Part shown: piece by piece, positions 33,422 to 42,546 of the stretch
Layout of the letters: each line of letters starts with the position of its first letter
Position numbering within the stretch: the first letter of the stretch is position 1
The notes under the pieces: generated by a model
What the model saw: only the letters and a program-made list of their open reading frames with translations
What the model was told of the DNA's origin: nothing
Databases searched by the model: none
Assembly: GCA_014360655.1 (NCBI GenBank)
Contig: JACIXC010000007.1
Coordinates: forward strand, 1-64,000
Length of the DNA: 64,000 nt
Source: Actinomycetota bacterium
Lineage (GTDB): Bacteria; Actinomycetota; Geothermincolia; Geothermincolales; RBG-13-55-18
Direction of reading: 5' to 3'
Made by a program: the position numbers and the translations under genes

Positions 33422-34129
33422 TCACGCGAAGCCGCCAGAGAGCAGGAGATCCGGCAGCTCCTCGAGGCTCGTTATCACCGCGCAGTCCGGCTTGTCGGCC
33501 AGACCCCAGCGGTCGAGGAGCACGGGGTGGATGCCCGCCGCGCGCGCCCCGAGCACGTCCGCGTAATAGTGGTCGCCCACGTGCACCGCCTCCCGCGGCC
33601 GCAACCCGAGGCGGTCCAGTGCTGCCTGGAAGATGGAGGCCTCGGGCTTGATGCGCCCCAGGTTGGCGGAGCTGATGACGAACTCCAGGTAGCGGCTGAG
33701 GCCCAGGTGGTGGCAGAGGCCCGGGAGGCGCACGTCCCAATTGGAAATTATTCCCATATGCATGCCCATCTCCCGCAGCCTTTCCATGGCGGGGATGACA
33801 TCGGGGTAGAGGGCCCAGCGCTCCCCCTTGCCGAACTCGTCGTAGAGCTCCCTTCCCAGGGCGGGAGGCGAGGCTACGCCCACCTCCTCCACCGCCAGGG
33901 CGTACATCTCGCTCCACATGGCCGCCGCCTCTTCCTCCGACGCCCAGAAGGTGTCGTCGGCCCAGTAGCGCTCCTCGTAGTAGCGCTCCGCCCTCTCCAG
34001 GCCCTTCCTCACCGCCTCGAGGGGCGGGTGGTAACCGTGCCCGGCGAGGACCTCCGCGCACACCTCCTCCACGGAGGGATGCGGCAGGAGCAACGTGTTC
34101 CCGGCGTCGAAGAACACCGCCCTGATCAC
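33422..34129 (-). CDS. HAD-superfamily (subfamily IA) hydrolase
   Basis: A 235-residue phosphatase-like protein from GTG 34129. Motif I is FFDAGNTLL with the nucleophile Asp8 region, motif II is IISNW, motif III the Lys in GRIKPEASIF, and motif IV GDHYYADVLGARAAG. A helical cap lies between motifs I and II. These enzymes usually dephosphorylate small metabolites. The substrate is not known. The open frame extends upstream for about 70 codons of Gly/Arg-rich sequence, which I do not consider real. Its promoter would lie in the pyrimidine tract shared with murT. Confidence 0.88.
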   Translation of the reverse strand: MIRAVFFDAGNTLLLPHPSVEEVCAEVLAGHGYHPPLEAVRKGLERAERYYEERYWADDTFWASEEEAAAMWSEMYALAVEEVGVASPPALGRELYDEFGKGERWALYPDVIPAMERLREMGMHMGIISNWDVRLPGLCHHLGLSRYLEFVISSANLGRIKPEASIFQAALDRLGLRPREAVHVGDHYYADVLGARAAGIHPVLLDRWGLADKPDCAVITSLEELPDLLLSGGFA

Positions 34130-34309
34130 GGTATCTTTCCTTCCCGTTTGCTCGTCCCCACAAGGATCTTCACAAGGCGATTGTAACAGGAAACGCCGAC
34201 GCCCGTGGTCCCCGCTGCCACCGGTGCCGTCCTTTCCCGTGCTCTCCCCGCCACATCCCCGGACTTTACCTTCAGCTCCGCCGCTTCCCCACAGGCTTCC
34301 CGCCCGCTT

Positions 34310-34480
34310 TTCGCCTTGCCGTCCACTTCCTTTCGGCTTCCTTATCACCTACATGTCGCCTACTTTCCGCTTCCTTGTTGCTTGCTTTCCGCTTCCTTGC
34401 CGCCTCCTTCCCTCCTCCTTTCCGCCTCCTTGCCTCCTCCCCGCCGCCTTCTTTTCGCCTCCCCATCACTTCCGCCCCGC
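34310..34480. repeat. Pyrimidine-rich repeat tract before murT
   Basis: The plus strand is almost all C/T with short units such as tttccgcttccttg in several imperfect copies. It lies between the divergent HAD hydrolase and murT and reaches to within 20 bases of the murT start, so it is in or near both promoters. Confidence 0.75.
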
Positions 34481-34499
34481 GAACCTATACAATGGTGGC

Positions 34500-35891
34500 A
34501 TGAAACTGCGACTTGCGGCCGCGGTGGCGGCGGGAAAGGCGACCACCTGGATCTCGCGTCGCCTGGGAATGGGGGCGGGCTCCAACTTCCCGGGCCGGGT
34601 CATGCTGCGCCTGGACCCGCATGCCCCCGAGGAGATGGCCTCCCGCCTTCCCCGCGGGTGCGTGCTGGTCAGCGGCACCAACGGCAAGACCACCACCTCC
34701 AACCTCCTTGCGGCCATGCTGCGCGAGGGCGGGATGCGCCCCGTGCACAACCGCGTGGGAGCCAACCTCATCACCGGCATCACCGCCGCCCTGGCCCAGG
34801 CCTCGGACCTGGCGGGGAACCCGCGCGGGGACATCGGCCTCTTCGAGGTGGACGAGGCCACCCTCCCCGCCGCCGTCGCCCGCCTGCGCCCTCGCCTGGT
34901 AATAATCACCAACCTGTTCCGCGACCAGCTGGACCGCTACGGCGAGCTGGAGACGCTGGCGCGCAAGATGGACGGCGCCCTGGGTGCGCTCGCCCCCGAC
35001 GCCGCCGTCCTCCTCAACGCCGACGATCCCCTGGTGGCCTCGCTGGGAAGGGAAAGCCGCGCTTCCCTGCATTACTACGGCATAGAATGCGAGGAGGTCA
35101 CCGAGACCTCCTTGCGCCACGCCGCCGATTCCAAGCACTGCCGCACCTGCGGGACGGCGCTGACCTTCTCGGCGCATTACTTCGCTCACATGGGAAAATA
35201 TCGCTGCCCGCGCTGCGGCTCCACGCGCCCCCAGGCGAGCTTCACCGCCTTGCGCGTGAGGCCGCGGGGAAGTGCGGGAAGCGAGGTCCTGCTCTCCACG
35301 CCGCAATGGGAGGTGGACCTGCACCTCGGCCTCCCCGGCCTCTATAACGTGCACAACCTGCTGGCCGCCGCGGGAGGGGCCTGCCTCCTCGGCCTGGGCC
35401 GGGAAGAGGTGGAAAAGGGGGTCGCGGGCTACGCCACCGCCTTCGGCAGGGGGGAGCGCATCCCCGTTGACGGGCGCGAGCTCTTCCTGGTGCTCTCCAA
35501 GAACCCCACGGGGTTCAACGAGGTCATCCGCACCCTCAAGGGGGAGGGAACGGGGCTGGTGGTGCTGGCGGCCCTGAACGACCGCATAGCCGACGGGCGC
35601 GACGTCTCCTGGATATGGGACGTGGACTTCGAGGAGCTGGCACCCCTGCCCCGCTGCCTGGTAGCCACGGGGACCCGCGCTCACGACATGGCCCTGCGCA
35701 TGAAGTACGCCGGGCTGGATCCCTCCCGCCTCGAAGTGCGCGGCGACCTCAAGGAGGCCCTGCGAACCGCCCTGGGAAGGGCGCGGGAAGGGGAGACCGT
35801 GTACGCCCTCACCACCTACACCGCCACCCTGGACCTGCGCCGCCTCCTCTCCCGCATGGGGGCGGCTCCCGCGCTCTGGGAGGGGAGGTGA
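34500..35891 (+). CDS. murT: Lipid II isoglutaminyl synthase, MurT subunit
   Basis: A 463-residue Mur-ligase-like enzyme; ATG at 34500. With GatD it amidates D-glutamate of lipid II to D-isoglutamine during peptidoglycan synthesis. The ATP-binding P-loop is VSGTNGKTTTS (GTNGKTT at 59-65). A central Mur motif is FEVDEATLP. An inserted zinc ribbon carries Cys214, Cys217, Cys236 and Cys239 (CRTC and CPRC), a hallmark of MurT. The C-terminal DUF1727 region has LVLSKNPTGFNEVIRTL and LNDRIADGRDVSWIWDVDFE. gatD follows after four bases. A pyrimidine tract precedes the gene. Confidence 0.95.
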   Translation: MKLRLAAAVAAGKATTWISRRLGMGAGSNFPGRVMLRLDPHAPEEMASRLPRGCVLVSGTNGKTTTSNLLAAMLREGGMRPVHNRVGANLITGITAALAQASDLAGNPRGDIGLFEVDEATLPAAVARLRPRLVIITNLFRDQLDRYGELETLARKMDGALGALAPDAAVLLNADDPLVASLGRESRASLHYYGIECEEVTETSLRHAADSKHCRTCGTALTFSAHYFAHMGKYRCPRCGSTRPQASFTALRVRPRGSAGSEVLLSTPQWEVDLHLGLPGLYNVHNLLAAAGGACLLGLGREEVEKGVAGYATAFGRGERIPVDGRELFLVLSKNPTGFNEVIRTLKGEGTGLVVLAALNDRIADGRDVSWIWDVDFEELAPLPRCLVATGTRAHDMALRMKYAGLDPSRLEVRGDLKEALRTALGRAREGETVYALTTYTATLDLRRLLSRMGAAPALWEGR

Positions 35892-35895
35892 GGAC

Positions 35896-36696
35896 GTGAA
35901 GGGCCTCGACCTGCGCATCTGCCATCTCTACCCGGAGCTCATGAACATATACGGCGACCGGGGCAACGTCATCGCCCTGGTACGGCGCTGCGCGTGGCGG
36001 GGCATCGAGGTCACGGTTACCGCCCTGAGCCTGGGCGATCCCCTCGATCCCGAGCGTTACGACCTCTTCTTTATCGGCGGCGGCCAGGACCGCGAGCAGA
36101 TGCTGGTCTGCGAGGACCTTTCCGCCGAGAAGGGCGCGGCCCTGCGGCAGGCGGTTGAGGGCGGCGCCGCCCTGCTCTCCATCTGCGGCGGCTACCAGTT
36201 GCTGGGGAAGAGTTTCCTCACCTGGACGGGAGAGTACCTGCCCGGCATCTCGCTCTTCGACGCGGAGACGGTGGGAGGCGACACCCGTTTCATCGGCAAC
36301 GTGGCCGTGCATTGCGAGCTCTCGGGGGCCGAGGGAGAGCTGGTGGGGTTCGAGAACCATTCCGGGCGTACCCGCCTGGGTCCGGGATGCCAGCCGCTGG
36401 GCAAGGTCATCCGCGGTCACGGCAACAACGGCGAGGACGGGACGGAGGGCTGCGTTTACCGCAACGCCATCGGCACCTACCTGCACGGCTCCCTTCTCCC
36501 CAAGAACCCCCGCCTGGCGGACTGGCTCCTCCTGCACGCCCTGCGGAGGCGGCACGGGCTGGAGGCGCTGCCGCCCCTCGACGACGCCCTGGAGGAGGCC
36601 GCCCACCGCGCCGCCCTCGACCTGGTGCGCCGGGAGAGGAGCACGGCCGGCGGGTCCTGGAAGATACGGTCACCATGGCGGAAAGGGAAGTCCTGA
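35896..36696 (+). CDS. gatD: Lipid II isoglutaminyl synthase, GatD subunit
   Basis: A 266-residue class I glutamine amidotransferase from GTG 35896, with GGAGG upstream. It supplies ammonia from glutamine to MurT. The family start is ICHLYPELMNIYGDRGN. The nucleophile is Cys97 in LLSICGGYQLLG and the catalytic His197 is in GTYLHGSLLPKNP. The Cys-His pair with no obvious Glu is normal for GatD. It lies four bases after murT and is surely co-transcribed. The last 30 residues are basic and outside the usual core. Confidence 0.95.
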   Translation: MKGLDLRICHLYPELMNIYGDRGNVIALVRRCAWRGIEVTVTALSLGDPLDPERYDLFFIGGGQDREQMLVCEDLSAEKGAALRQAVEGGAALLSICGGYQLLGKSFLTWTGEYLPGISLFDAETVGGDTRFIGNVAVHCELSGAEGELVGFENHSGRTRLGPGCQPLGKVIRGHGNNGEDGTEGCVYRNAIGTYLHGSLLPKNPRLADWLLLHALRRRHGLEALPPLDDALEEAAHRAALDLVRRERSTAGGSWKIRSPWRKGKS

Positions 36697-36720
36697 CGGG
36701 AAAGGGAAAAGGAGCTTGGC

Positions 36721-37950
36721 ATGCGTTACCTGATCATCGGCAACGGGGGGGCGGGAGTACGCGCCGCCCAGGTCATCCGCGAGCGCGATCCCGAGGGCGA
36801 CATCACCTTGGTGGACAGGGAGCCCTATCCCTGCTACTACCGCATGCGCCTGCCGGATTACATCAGCGGGTGGAGAAAACGCGACTTCGTCTTCCTGGTC
36901 TCGAAGGACTTCTACCGCGAGAAGCGCATCCGTTTCATGGCTGAGGAGAGCGTGACCGCGCTGCGGCCCGATCGGCACGAGGCGGTCCTCTCTTCCGGCG
37001 AGGCTCTGCCCTACGACCGGCTGCTCATAGCCTCCGGGGCCCGCCCGCGGGAGCTCGCCGTACCGGGCGCCGATCTCGACGGCGTGGTTTACCTGCGCAC
37101 CCTCGAGCAGGCGGAGGACATCATCCGCCGCGGCCGGGAGGCCCGGTGCGCCGTGGCCCTGGGGGGCGGGCTGCTGGGAGTGGAGCTGGCACGGTCCTTC
37201 AACGAGATGGGGCTGGAGACCCACTATCTCATCCGCGAGGACCGCTTCTGGCCCCAGATGCTGGATGCCGCCGGCTCGGCCCTGGTGGAAAGGGTGCTCG
37301 CGGAGAAGGGCATCGTATTGCACAAGGAGGAGGGGATCGAGGAGGTGCGGGGGAAGGATGGCCTGGTACGCGGCGTGCTCACCACCTCGGGCGGGGAACT
37401 GGAGGCCGACATGGTTGGGGTGGCCATCGGCGTGGTCTCCAACCTCGAGTTCCTGGAGGGCAGCGGGGTGGAGAGCGACCGCGGGGTCATCGTCGACGAC
37501 CGCCTGCGCTCCAGCCTCCCCGACATCTACGCCGCCGGCGACGTGGCGCAAGCCCTGGACGTCGCCTCCGGCGAGCACCGCGTGGTCACCTCTTGGCTCA
37601 ACGCCCAGCGGCAGGGGGAGGTGGCGGGGACCAACATGAGCGGAGGAGACGCGGCCCTGGAAGGGGTGGTGCCCTACAACGTCATCGTCATCTACAAGCT
37701 GCCGGTGGCCTGCATCGGGCTGGACCTGCCGCCCGACGAGGAGGGCTACGAGATCCTCACCGGGGACTATCCCAGGGACGGGAAATACCGCAAGCTGGTG
37801 CTGCGTGACGGCGTCCTGGTGGGCGCCACCTTCATCGGGGACATAGGCGAGGCGAGGTCCGCGGAGGAGCTCATCCGCAAGCGCGCCGACCTCTCTCCCT
37901 GGCGCGACCGCCTCTTCCGGGAGGACTTCAACCTTCGCCAGATCGCCTGA
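36721..37950 (+). CDS. FAD-dependent pyridine nucleotide-disulfide oxidoreductase
   Basis: A 409-residue flavoprotein. The ATG at 36721 follows AAAAGGAGC. The FAD site is YLIIGNGGAGVRAAQVIRE, with the second FAD contact IYAAGDVAQ. The NAD(P)H site is VALGGGLLGVELARSFNEMG. No redox-active CxxxxC pair is seen, so it resembles the nitrite/rubredoxin/ferredoxin reductase-like branch that passes electrons to a partner protein. A ferredoxin gene follows after a promoter. The end has an SCP-like tail (EDFNLRQIA). Partner and substrate unknown. It may share a transcript with gatD, 24 bases upstream. Confidence 0.9.
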   Translation: MRYLIIGNGGAGVRAAQVIRERDPEGDITLVDREPYPCYYRMRLPDYISGWRKRDFVFLVSKDFYREKRIRFMAEESVTALRPDRHEAVLSSGEALPYDRLLIASGARPRELAVPGADLDGVVYLRTLEQAEDIIRRGREARCAVALGGGLLGVELARSFNEMGLETHYLIREDRFWPQMLDAAGSALVERVLAEKGIVLHKEEGIEEVRGKDGLVRGVLTTSGGELEADMVGVAIGVVSNLEFLEGSGVESDRGVIVDDRLRSSLPDIYAAGDVAQALDVASGEHRVVTSWLNAQRQGEVAGTNMSGGDAALEGVVPYNVIVIYKLPVACIGLDLPPDEEGYEILTGDYPRDGKYRKLVLRDGVLVGATFIGDIGEARSAEELIRKRADLSPWRDRLFREDFNLRQIA

Positions 37951-38137
37951 CCCTCCGCTTTTGTTCTTCCCGAGGGAAGCACCTCTGGGCCGCCCCCCGT
38001 CGTAGCCTTGAACCCGGGGGTATTAAGGCCCAGGGGGGTGTTACGACGCAAAGCCGGTCCGGGCTTCCGTGCCCTGCGACAGCCACAAGGGTCTTCCCCG
38101 CTGCAGGCCCGGAGGCAGGGAGAAAGTGATTTTCCTG

Positions 38138-38166
38138 TTGCCTGGCCATCCTCTCTGTGCTATAGA
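38138..38166 (+). promoter_or_regulatory. Promoter of the ferredoxin gene
   Basis: TTGCCT (38138-38143), 17 bases, then TATAGA (38161-38166), close to the housekeeping sigma consensus with ideal spacing. It lies 54 bases before the ATG of the ferredoxin gene. Confidence 0.8.
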
Positions 38167-38219
38167 ATATGAGGAGTTCGGGCCCTGGAAAAAACGAGGT
38201 TAGAGAAGGAGGAGTTTTC

Positions 38220-38417
38220 ATGGGAGAGCCAAGCGACAAGAGGCCGGTCATCGACGAGGACGAGTGCACGGGTTGCGGGCTGTGCGTGGACGAGTGCCCC
38301 AACGACGTTCTTGAGCTAAACGACGACGACGTGGCCTTCGTGGCGCGTCCCGAGGATTGCGACGGCTGCGGCACCTGCGCCGAGGAGTGCCCCTCCGAGG
38401 CCATCTCCATGGAGTAA
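38220..38417 (+). CDS. 2[4Fe-4S] ferredoxin
   Basis: A 65-residue electron carrier. The ATG at 38220 follows AAGGAGGAG. Cluster motifs: CTGCGLCVDECP (Cys16, 19, 22, 26) and CDGCGTCAEECP (Cys47, 50, 53, 57), the order of a bacterial double-cubane ferredoxin. Both clusters should be 4Fe-4S. The protein is very acidic outside the motifs (DDD at 35-37). A promoter before and a strong terminator after show it is a single-gene unit. It may serve the FAD oxidoreductase encoded upstream. Confidence 0.95.
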   Translation: MGEPSDKRPVIDEDECTGCGLCVDECPNDVLELNDDDVAFVARPEDCDGCGTCAEECPSEAISME

Positions 38418-38434
38418 GCGCGGAAAACCGCAGC

Positions 38435-38457
38435 GGGGAGCAACTGCTCCCCTTTTT
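38435..38457 (+). terminator. Rho-independent terminator after ferredoxin gene
   Basis: GGGGAGC-AACT-GCTCCCC followed by TTTTTT. A textbook hairpin with a T-run, 17 bases after the stop. Confidence 0.92.
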
Positions 38458-38473
38458 TCCTCTAAGGTAAAAA

Positions 38474-39193
38474 ATGGAAGAGAAGAAGAACGGGTCCTCC
38501 AGGGTAAACATCTTCTGGAAAATCCCCATGTTCGAGTTCCTGGAGGCGGAGGAGCTGGACCGCCTTTACTCGCTCTGCACCACCGAGACCTTCCCCAAGG
38601 GCGAGTACATCTTCCTCGAATGCGACCCCCCACGCAAGCTCTACGTGGTGGTCAAGGGCGAGGTGAAGCTGCTCAAGCAGACCGAGGACGGCAGGGAGAT
38701 GATCGTCGAGATGGCCTACCCGGGGGAGATCTTCGGGGAGGAGGCCATCTTCGACGGGCAGCCCTACCCCATGACGGCGCAGGCGCTGGACGACGTGGAG
38801 GTGCTGAGCATCTCCCGCAGCGACTTCTTCGCCTTCCTGCGCGACAACCCCGACCTCGCCCTGGAGATCATCACGGAGCTCGGGACGCGCCTGCGGGAGG
38901 CGCAGAACACCATCCGCGCCCTGGCCATGGAAAGGGTGGAGTGGCGCATCGCGCGCGTGCTGCTCATGCTGTCGCGCAAGGCGGGGACGGCGGGAAAGGA
39001 CGGGGTGAGCATAGACCTGCCCCTCACCCGCCAGGACATCGCGGACATGGCCGCCACCACGGTGGAGACCGCCATCAGGGTGCTCTCCAACTTCAAGAAA
39101 CTGGGCCTTGTGGACACGGACAAGGGCCGGATCGTCCTCCGGGACAGGAAGAAGCTGGAGGACATGGTGAGCGAGGGCTGCTCCCAGGGTTGA
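38474..39193 (+). CDS. Crp/Fnr-family transcription regulator
   Basis: A 239-residue regulator. It has a cyclic-nucleotide-type beta roll (FPKGEYIFLECDPPRKLYVVVKGEVKL and GEIFGEEAIFDG), a dimerisation helix (ITELGTRLREAQNTIRAL) and a winged helix-turn-helix (LTRQDIADMAATTVETAIRVLSNFKKLGLV). The N-terminus lacks the four cysteines of an FNR iron-sulfur sensor, and the cAMP-contact Arg-Ser pair is not evident, so the signal is unknown. It begins just after the ferredoxin terminator and so needs its own promoter. Its Cys37 is single. Confidence 0.92.
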   Translation: MEEKKNGSSRVNIFWKIPMFEFLEAEELDRLYSLCTTETFPKGEYIFLECDPPRKLYVVVKGEVKLLKQTEDGREMIVEMAYPGEIFGEEAIFDGQPYPMTAQALDDVEVLSISRSDFFAFLRDNPDLALEIITELGTRLREAQNTIRALAMERVEWRIARVLLMLSRKAGTAGKDGVSIDLPLTRQDIADMAATTVETAIRVLSNFKKLGLVDTDKGRIVLRDRKKLEDMVSEGCSQG

Positions 39194-39464
39194 GCAGCGC
39201 CGCAAGTGACGTAAGGGCCGCCGTCACTGGCCTGCCCTCCCGTATGGCCCCGGACCTCAAGACCGCTTCCCGGAAATCCCGTCTCGCCGACGGCACGGGA
39301 CGTGCCTGCGAGCCCCCGCGCATCCCCTGAGCAAGGTCATGGTGGCCCCGCGGCGATGCGCGTATGCTGTGGCCGAAGTCGTCGGAAGCCCGCGCGTATC
39401 TTGCCCGGGGCGGAACGTGCCCGAGATGGGACACATCCGAGATAGAACGAAGGAGGAGGCTCGC

Positions 39465-39722
39465 ATGACGGAGGTCAGACTGTATTCCACCCCCACCTGC
39501 CCGTACTGCCGCATGGCCAAGGATTTCCTGGAGAAGGAGGGAGTGCCCTTCACCGTGGTGGATGTCTCGCAGGACGAGAAGGCCGCCAGGGAGATGGTGG
39601 ACAGGAGCGGGCAGATGGGCGTGCCCGTCATGGAGGTGGAGAACACCATCATCGTGGGCTTCGACCGCGGCGCCTACCGCAAGGCGCTGTCCGACGCCGG
39701 GCTCCTATCCCCGGGGTCGTAG
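39465..39722 (+). CDS. Glutaredoxin-like protein (NrdH/Grx type)
   Basis: An 85-residue redox protein; ATG 39465 after AAGGAGGAGG. Active site TCPYC (Cys12, Cys15) lies after the first strand. The cis-proline is in MGVPVMEVENT, and the GFDRGAYRKAL end fits the family. It may reduce disulfides, possibly those of ribonucleotide reductase, using glutathione, thioredoxin reductase or another donor. The longer frame upstream is not used. The following gene begins 64 bases on, and its role here is unclear. Confidence 0.92.
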   Translation: MTEVRLYSTPTCPYCRMAKDFLEKEGVPFTVVDVSQDEKAAREMVDRSGQMGVPVMEVENTIIVGFDRGAYRKALSDAGLLSPGS

Positions 39723-39786
39723 CCGGCCGCCAGGTGCAAGGCCCGCCCGAAAACGGTAAAAAGAGGGGAAAGGGAAGGAAAGACTC

Positions 39787-40812
39787 TTGGGAGCGCAGAA
39801 CCCCCTGTGCATCGACATACCCCTGGCCACCACGGCCATGGGCATCCTGCCCCACCGCGATCCCGAAAGGGCGCTCGACCTGGCCTTCTCCCTGGACATC
39901 CCCTTCTGGCCCCACCTCCCCAACATCTCCTATTCCGAGGACACCTACGTGCTCACGGTTCGCGGCATGCCGGGAACGACGGTGGATCACGAGGGCCTGC
40001 GCATCCTCTTCGACGAGGACGCTTTCTACGCCGGGCTGGACGATTACCTGTCGCTCGAGCCTCACGCCGACGTCTTCGCGGTGGACCCGGACGAGTCGGC
40101 CACCTACGCGGGTTTCCTCGAGCGGGCTTCCGCGGAATACCCAGCCCTGCGCGGCCAGTTCATGGGCCCCATCTCCCTGTGCCTCATGGTGAGGGACGCC
40201 GAGGGAAAGCCCATCATCTACCGCGACGACGCCCGCGAGGTGGCCGTGCGCCACGTGGCCTCGCGCGTCAACCGCCAGCTGCGAGACCTGCGGGAGATCA
40301 ATCCGCGCTCCTTCGTGTGGGTGGACGAGCCCGGGCTGGAGTTCCTCTTCACCGGCATCACCGGCTACCCGGCCGAGCGCGCCCGCGGCGACCTCGCCCT
40401 GTTCCTCTCCCTGCTGGAAGGGCCACGCGGGGTGCACCTCTGCGGCAATCCCGACTGGGATTTCCTGCTGCAGTCGGACGTGGACCTCATCTCCCTCGAC
40501 GCCTACAACAACCGCGACATCCTCGTGGGCTACGGCCCCGGCATCGCCCGCCTCTTCGCGCGCGGCGGCGGCGTCGCCTGGGGGGCGGTCCCCACCCACA
40601 GCGAGCTGCTCGCGAACGAAAGCCCGCGCGGCCTCGCCGACCGCCTGTCGGTGATATGGGAGAAACTGGAAGGAGAGGGTCTGGACAGGGATGCCGTGGC
40701 GGGCGCTTCCCTGCTCACCCCCGCCACCTGCTGCCTGGTGAATCCGGACCTCACCGCCACCGTGGAGAAGGCCTTCGCCATGCTTAAAGAGGTACGTGAG
40801 CTACTCTTATAG
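39787..40812 (+). CDS. MetE/UROD-like TIM-barrel protein
   Basis: A 341-residue protein from TTG 39787, with GGGAAGGAAAG upstream. It has features of the C-terminal catalytic domain of cobalamin-independent methionine synthase: GQFMGPISLCLMV, FVWVDEPGLEFLF, a GVHLCGNPDWDFL segment giving a possible HxC zinc pair, VDLISLDAYN, WGAVPTHSELL and a late TPATCCL cysteine. The MetE N-terminal domain is absent. Such short proteins transfer methyl groups in some archaea and anaerobes (MetE core, corrinoid proteins), but their substrates vary. No corrinoid protein is next to it. The enzyme family is likely, the reaction unknown. Confidence 0.75.
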   Translation: MGAQNPLCIDIPLATTAMGILPHRDPERALDLAFSLDIPFWPHLPNISYSEDTYVLTVRGMPGTTVDHEGLRILFDEDAFYAGLDDYLSLEPHADVFAVDPDESATYAGFLERASAEYPALRGQFMGPISLCLMVRDAEGKPIIYRDDAREVAVRHVASRVNRQLRDLREINPRSFVWVDEPGLEFLFTGITGYPAERARGDLALFLSLLEGPRGVHLCGNPDWDFLLQSDVDLISLDAYNNRDILVGYGPGIARLFARGGGVAWGAVPTHSELLANESPRGLADRLSVIWEKLEGEGLDRDAVAGASLLTPATCCLVNPDLTATVEKAFAMLKEVRELLL

Positions 40813-40872
40813 GTAAATCTGGAATACGAACGTTATCTTGAAACTTCAGGTGAGCCCATTTCGCGACACGAT

Positions 40873-41028
40873 CTAATGCTTTGTACCCTTCTCTTTCTTA
40901 GCGCTTCTCTGTTGTCGATTCTTGGGCTTCCACGCTATGCGCCAAAAGTAGAGGTTGCCTAGAAAAGTCCTTTCCGCATTGGGCCTCGGCCTGTCATCGG
41001 GGACCATGGTGAAGCGTTCTTTGGGCAT
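40873..41028 (-). CDS. Possible small basic protein (51 residues)
   Basis: Reading down from ATG 41028 to TAG at 40873 gives 51 residues, with GGAAAGG close upstream. Sequence landmarks are MPKERFTMVPDD, ERTFLGNLYFWRIAWKP and a Lys-rich end. It is in a stretch of lower GC than its neighbours. No family is recognised. The rest of the 340-base gap (40813-41153) contains nothing else. It might be chance, or a relic of a mobile gene. Confidence 0.4.
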   Translation of the reverse strand: MPKERFTMVPDDRPRPNAERTFLGNLYFWRIAWKPKNRQQRSAKKEKGTKH

Positions 41029-41153
41029 GGCCTTGCCTTTCCTTGCCCGGTTTTCTGGTCAGTCTCCCTCGTGGATACCAATCGATACGGATAATCCAAG
41101 GGGTCGCGAAGGGCGGGGCGGGGAACCGGCCGGCGTCCTGGCCTGGAAGAGCG

Positions 41154-42224
41154 TCAGCGGGGCCTGACCTCCACCTCCAGGACCCCGTCCTCGTGGTACT
41201 GCCAGTCGACGCTCGAGTCAACCGACATCCCCATCTCGTAAAAACCCTGGGCGATCCCCACGAGCATGAGGGGCAGGGCAGCGTTCTCCACCCGCACGTG
41301 CATGCCGCGCCTCTTCACGACGAGCTCCGTGAGATTGCCCAGCCCCCGCAGGGCGAGCCGCTCCCTGAAATTCTCCTCCCCCGCCACGGCGTCCGCAAGG
41401 CCGAAGAAACCGCTCCGGGTGAAGCGACGCTGCGCCTCCACCACGGCACGGGGTATGATATCCCCCAGCTCCGACTCCAGCTCATCGAAGACGGGTTGGA
41501 TGAGGGCGTTTCCCTGGATGCACATGCGCCTCCCCGTTTCCCTGTCTACGATCACTCCCCTGTCGGGATACCACGCGAACCCGGACAGGGCCCTGGGACC
41601 ACCGCAGGATGCGCACTTCTCCAGCTCCGTGCCTCCCTCCCGGTGCTCGTAAGGTTCGAAGTGCAGCCTCCCCTTCAACTCATCGGGGTGCGGGGAGGGG
41701 AAGGTGGTGATGTGGTAAAGCCCGGGGGAGACCTCCTCGTAGGAATAACCTTGGTCGACCCCGGTCAGGGCCTCTATGGCACCTACGTGGGCGGCTACGC
41801 AGAAGGGCAGGGAATACGGTTCGCTTATGCTCACCGTGTCGTAGTCCTGGTCGTCTCCCTCGAAACGCATATCCACCCTCTCGTACCTCCCGGTGCCGTT
41901 CAACGCCCCGAGTTCCCGGAAGGCCGCCTCGATGGGTTCGTAGTCCATCTCCCTCCGCGCTATCTTCTCCCGCACCTCCCCGGGGACGAAGGCCCTGAGG
42001 TACACGCGGTAAGCCCTGCGGGACGCGGCGATCACCATGCGCTCCAGCGGCACGCCGATTATCTCCTCTATGCCGCGGAACAGGGGGTCCAGGTTCTCCG
42101 TTTCCAGGAAGAGTATGCGGCTTCTCCGGTCCCTGGCCTGCACTATGTCGCCGTTGTTCAGCCAGAGCTGCTCGCCGGTTATAAGCCTTGGGACCCCGCA
42201 TTCGGGGCATGATTCGATATTCAT
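41154..42224 (-). CDS. Two-module CxxCG protein (paralogue B)
   Basis: A 356-residue soluble protein of unknown function. It opens MNIESCPECGVPRL and has the same module again near residue 190, CASCGGPRALSGFAWYPDRGVIVDRETGRR. Each module goes on with a helix containing LES-ELG or IEE-IIGVP, a helix pair, then RGLGNLTELV...VRVENA...GIAQGFYE, parallel to paralogues A and C. The layout, length and the position of Cys pairs are shared, but identity is low. No signal peptide or membrane helix. The gene is not obviously in an operon. Function cannot be given. Confidence 0.8.
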   Translation of the reverse strand: MNIESCPECGVPRLITGEQLWLNNGDIVQARDRRSRILFLETENLDPLFRGIEEIIGVPLERMVIAASRRAYRVYLRAFVPGEVREKIARREMDYEPIEAAFRELGALNGTGRYERVDMRFEGDDQDYDTVSISEPYSLPFCVAAHVGAIEALTGVDQGYSYEEVSPGLYHITTFPSPHPDELKGRLHFEPYEHREGGTELEKCASCGGPRALSGFAWYPDRGVIVDRETGRRMCIQGNALIQPVFDELESELGDIIPRAVVEAQRRFTRSGFFGLADAVAGEENFRERLALRGLGNLTELVVKRRGMHVRVENAALPLMLVGIAQGFYEMGMSVDSSVDWQYHEDGVLEVEVRPR

Positions 42225-42546
42225 CGTTCCGCTACCTCGCCTTCCGCTTTCGCCGCTCGAAGCACCAAGCGATCACTACTGAACATCTATCGACAAAGTC
42301 GTGGCCGACTTTTAGCGCGGGCCTCCGGCGCGGGCCCTCGGCGCAGGCCTCGCATTCGCTGTTGCTCTCCGCCCAGCTTCACCGCCCTCGCCGCCTGGGC
42401 TGGAAAGCGAGCCTCCCTGACCGCTCCGCACGCTCCTCCCGCTAGTCTCGCGTTCGCGACGCACCATCCCGCCAAGCCGCGAGACAGGACCATGGAACGG
42501 GGGTGAAAGGGAAGACGGCGACCCTGGGCTCGCCCGCACGTGGATC

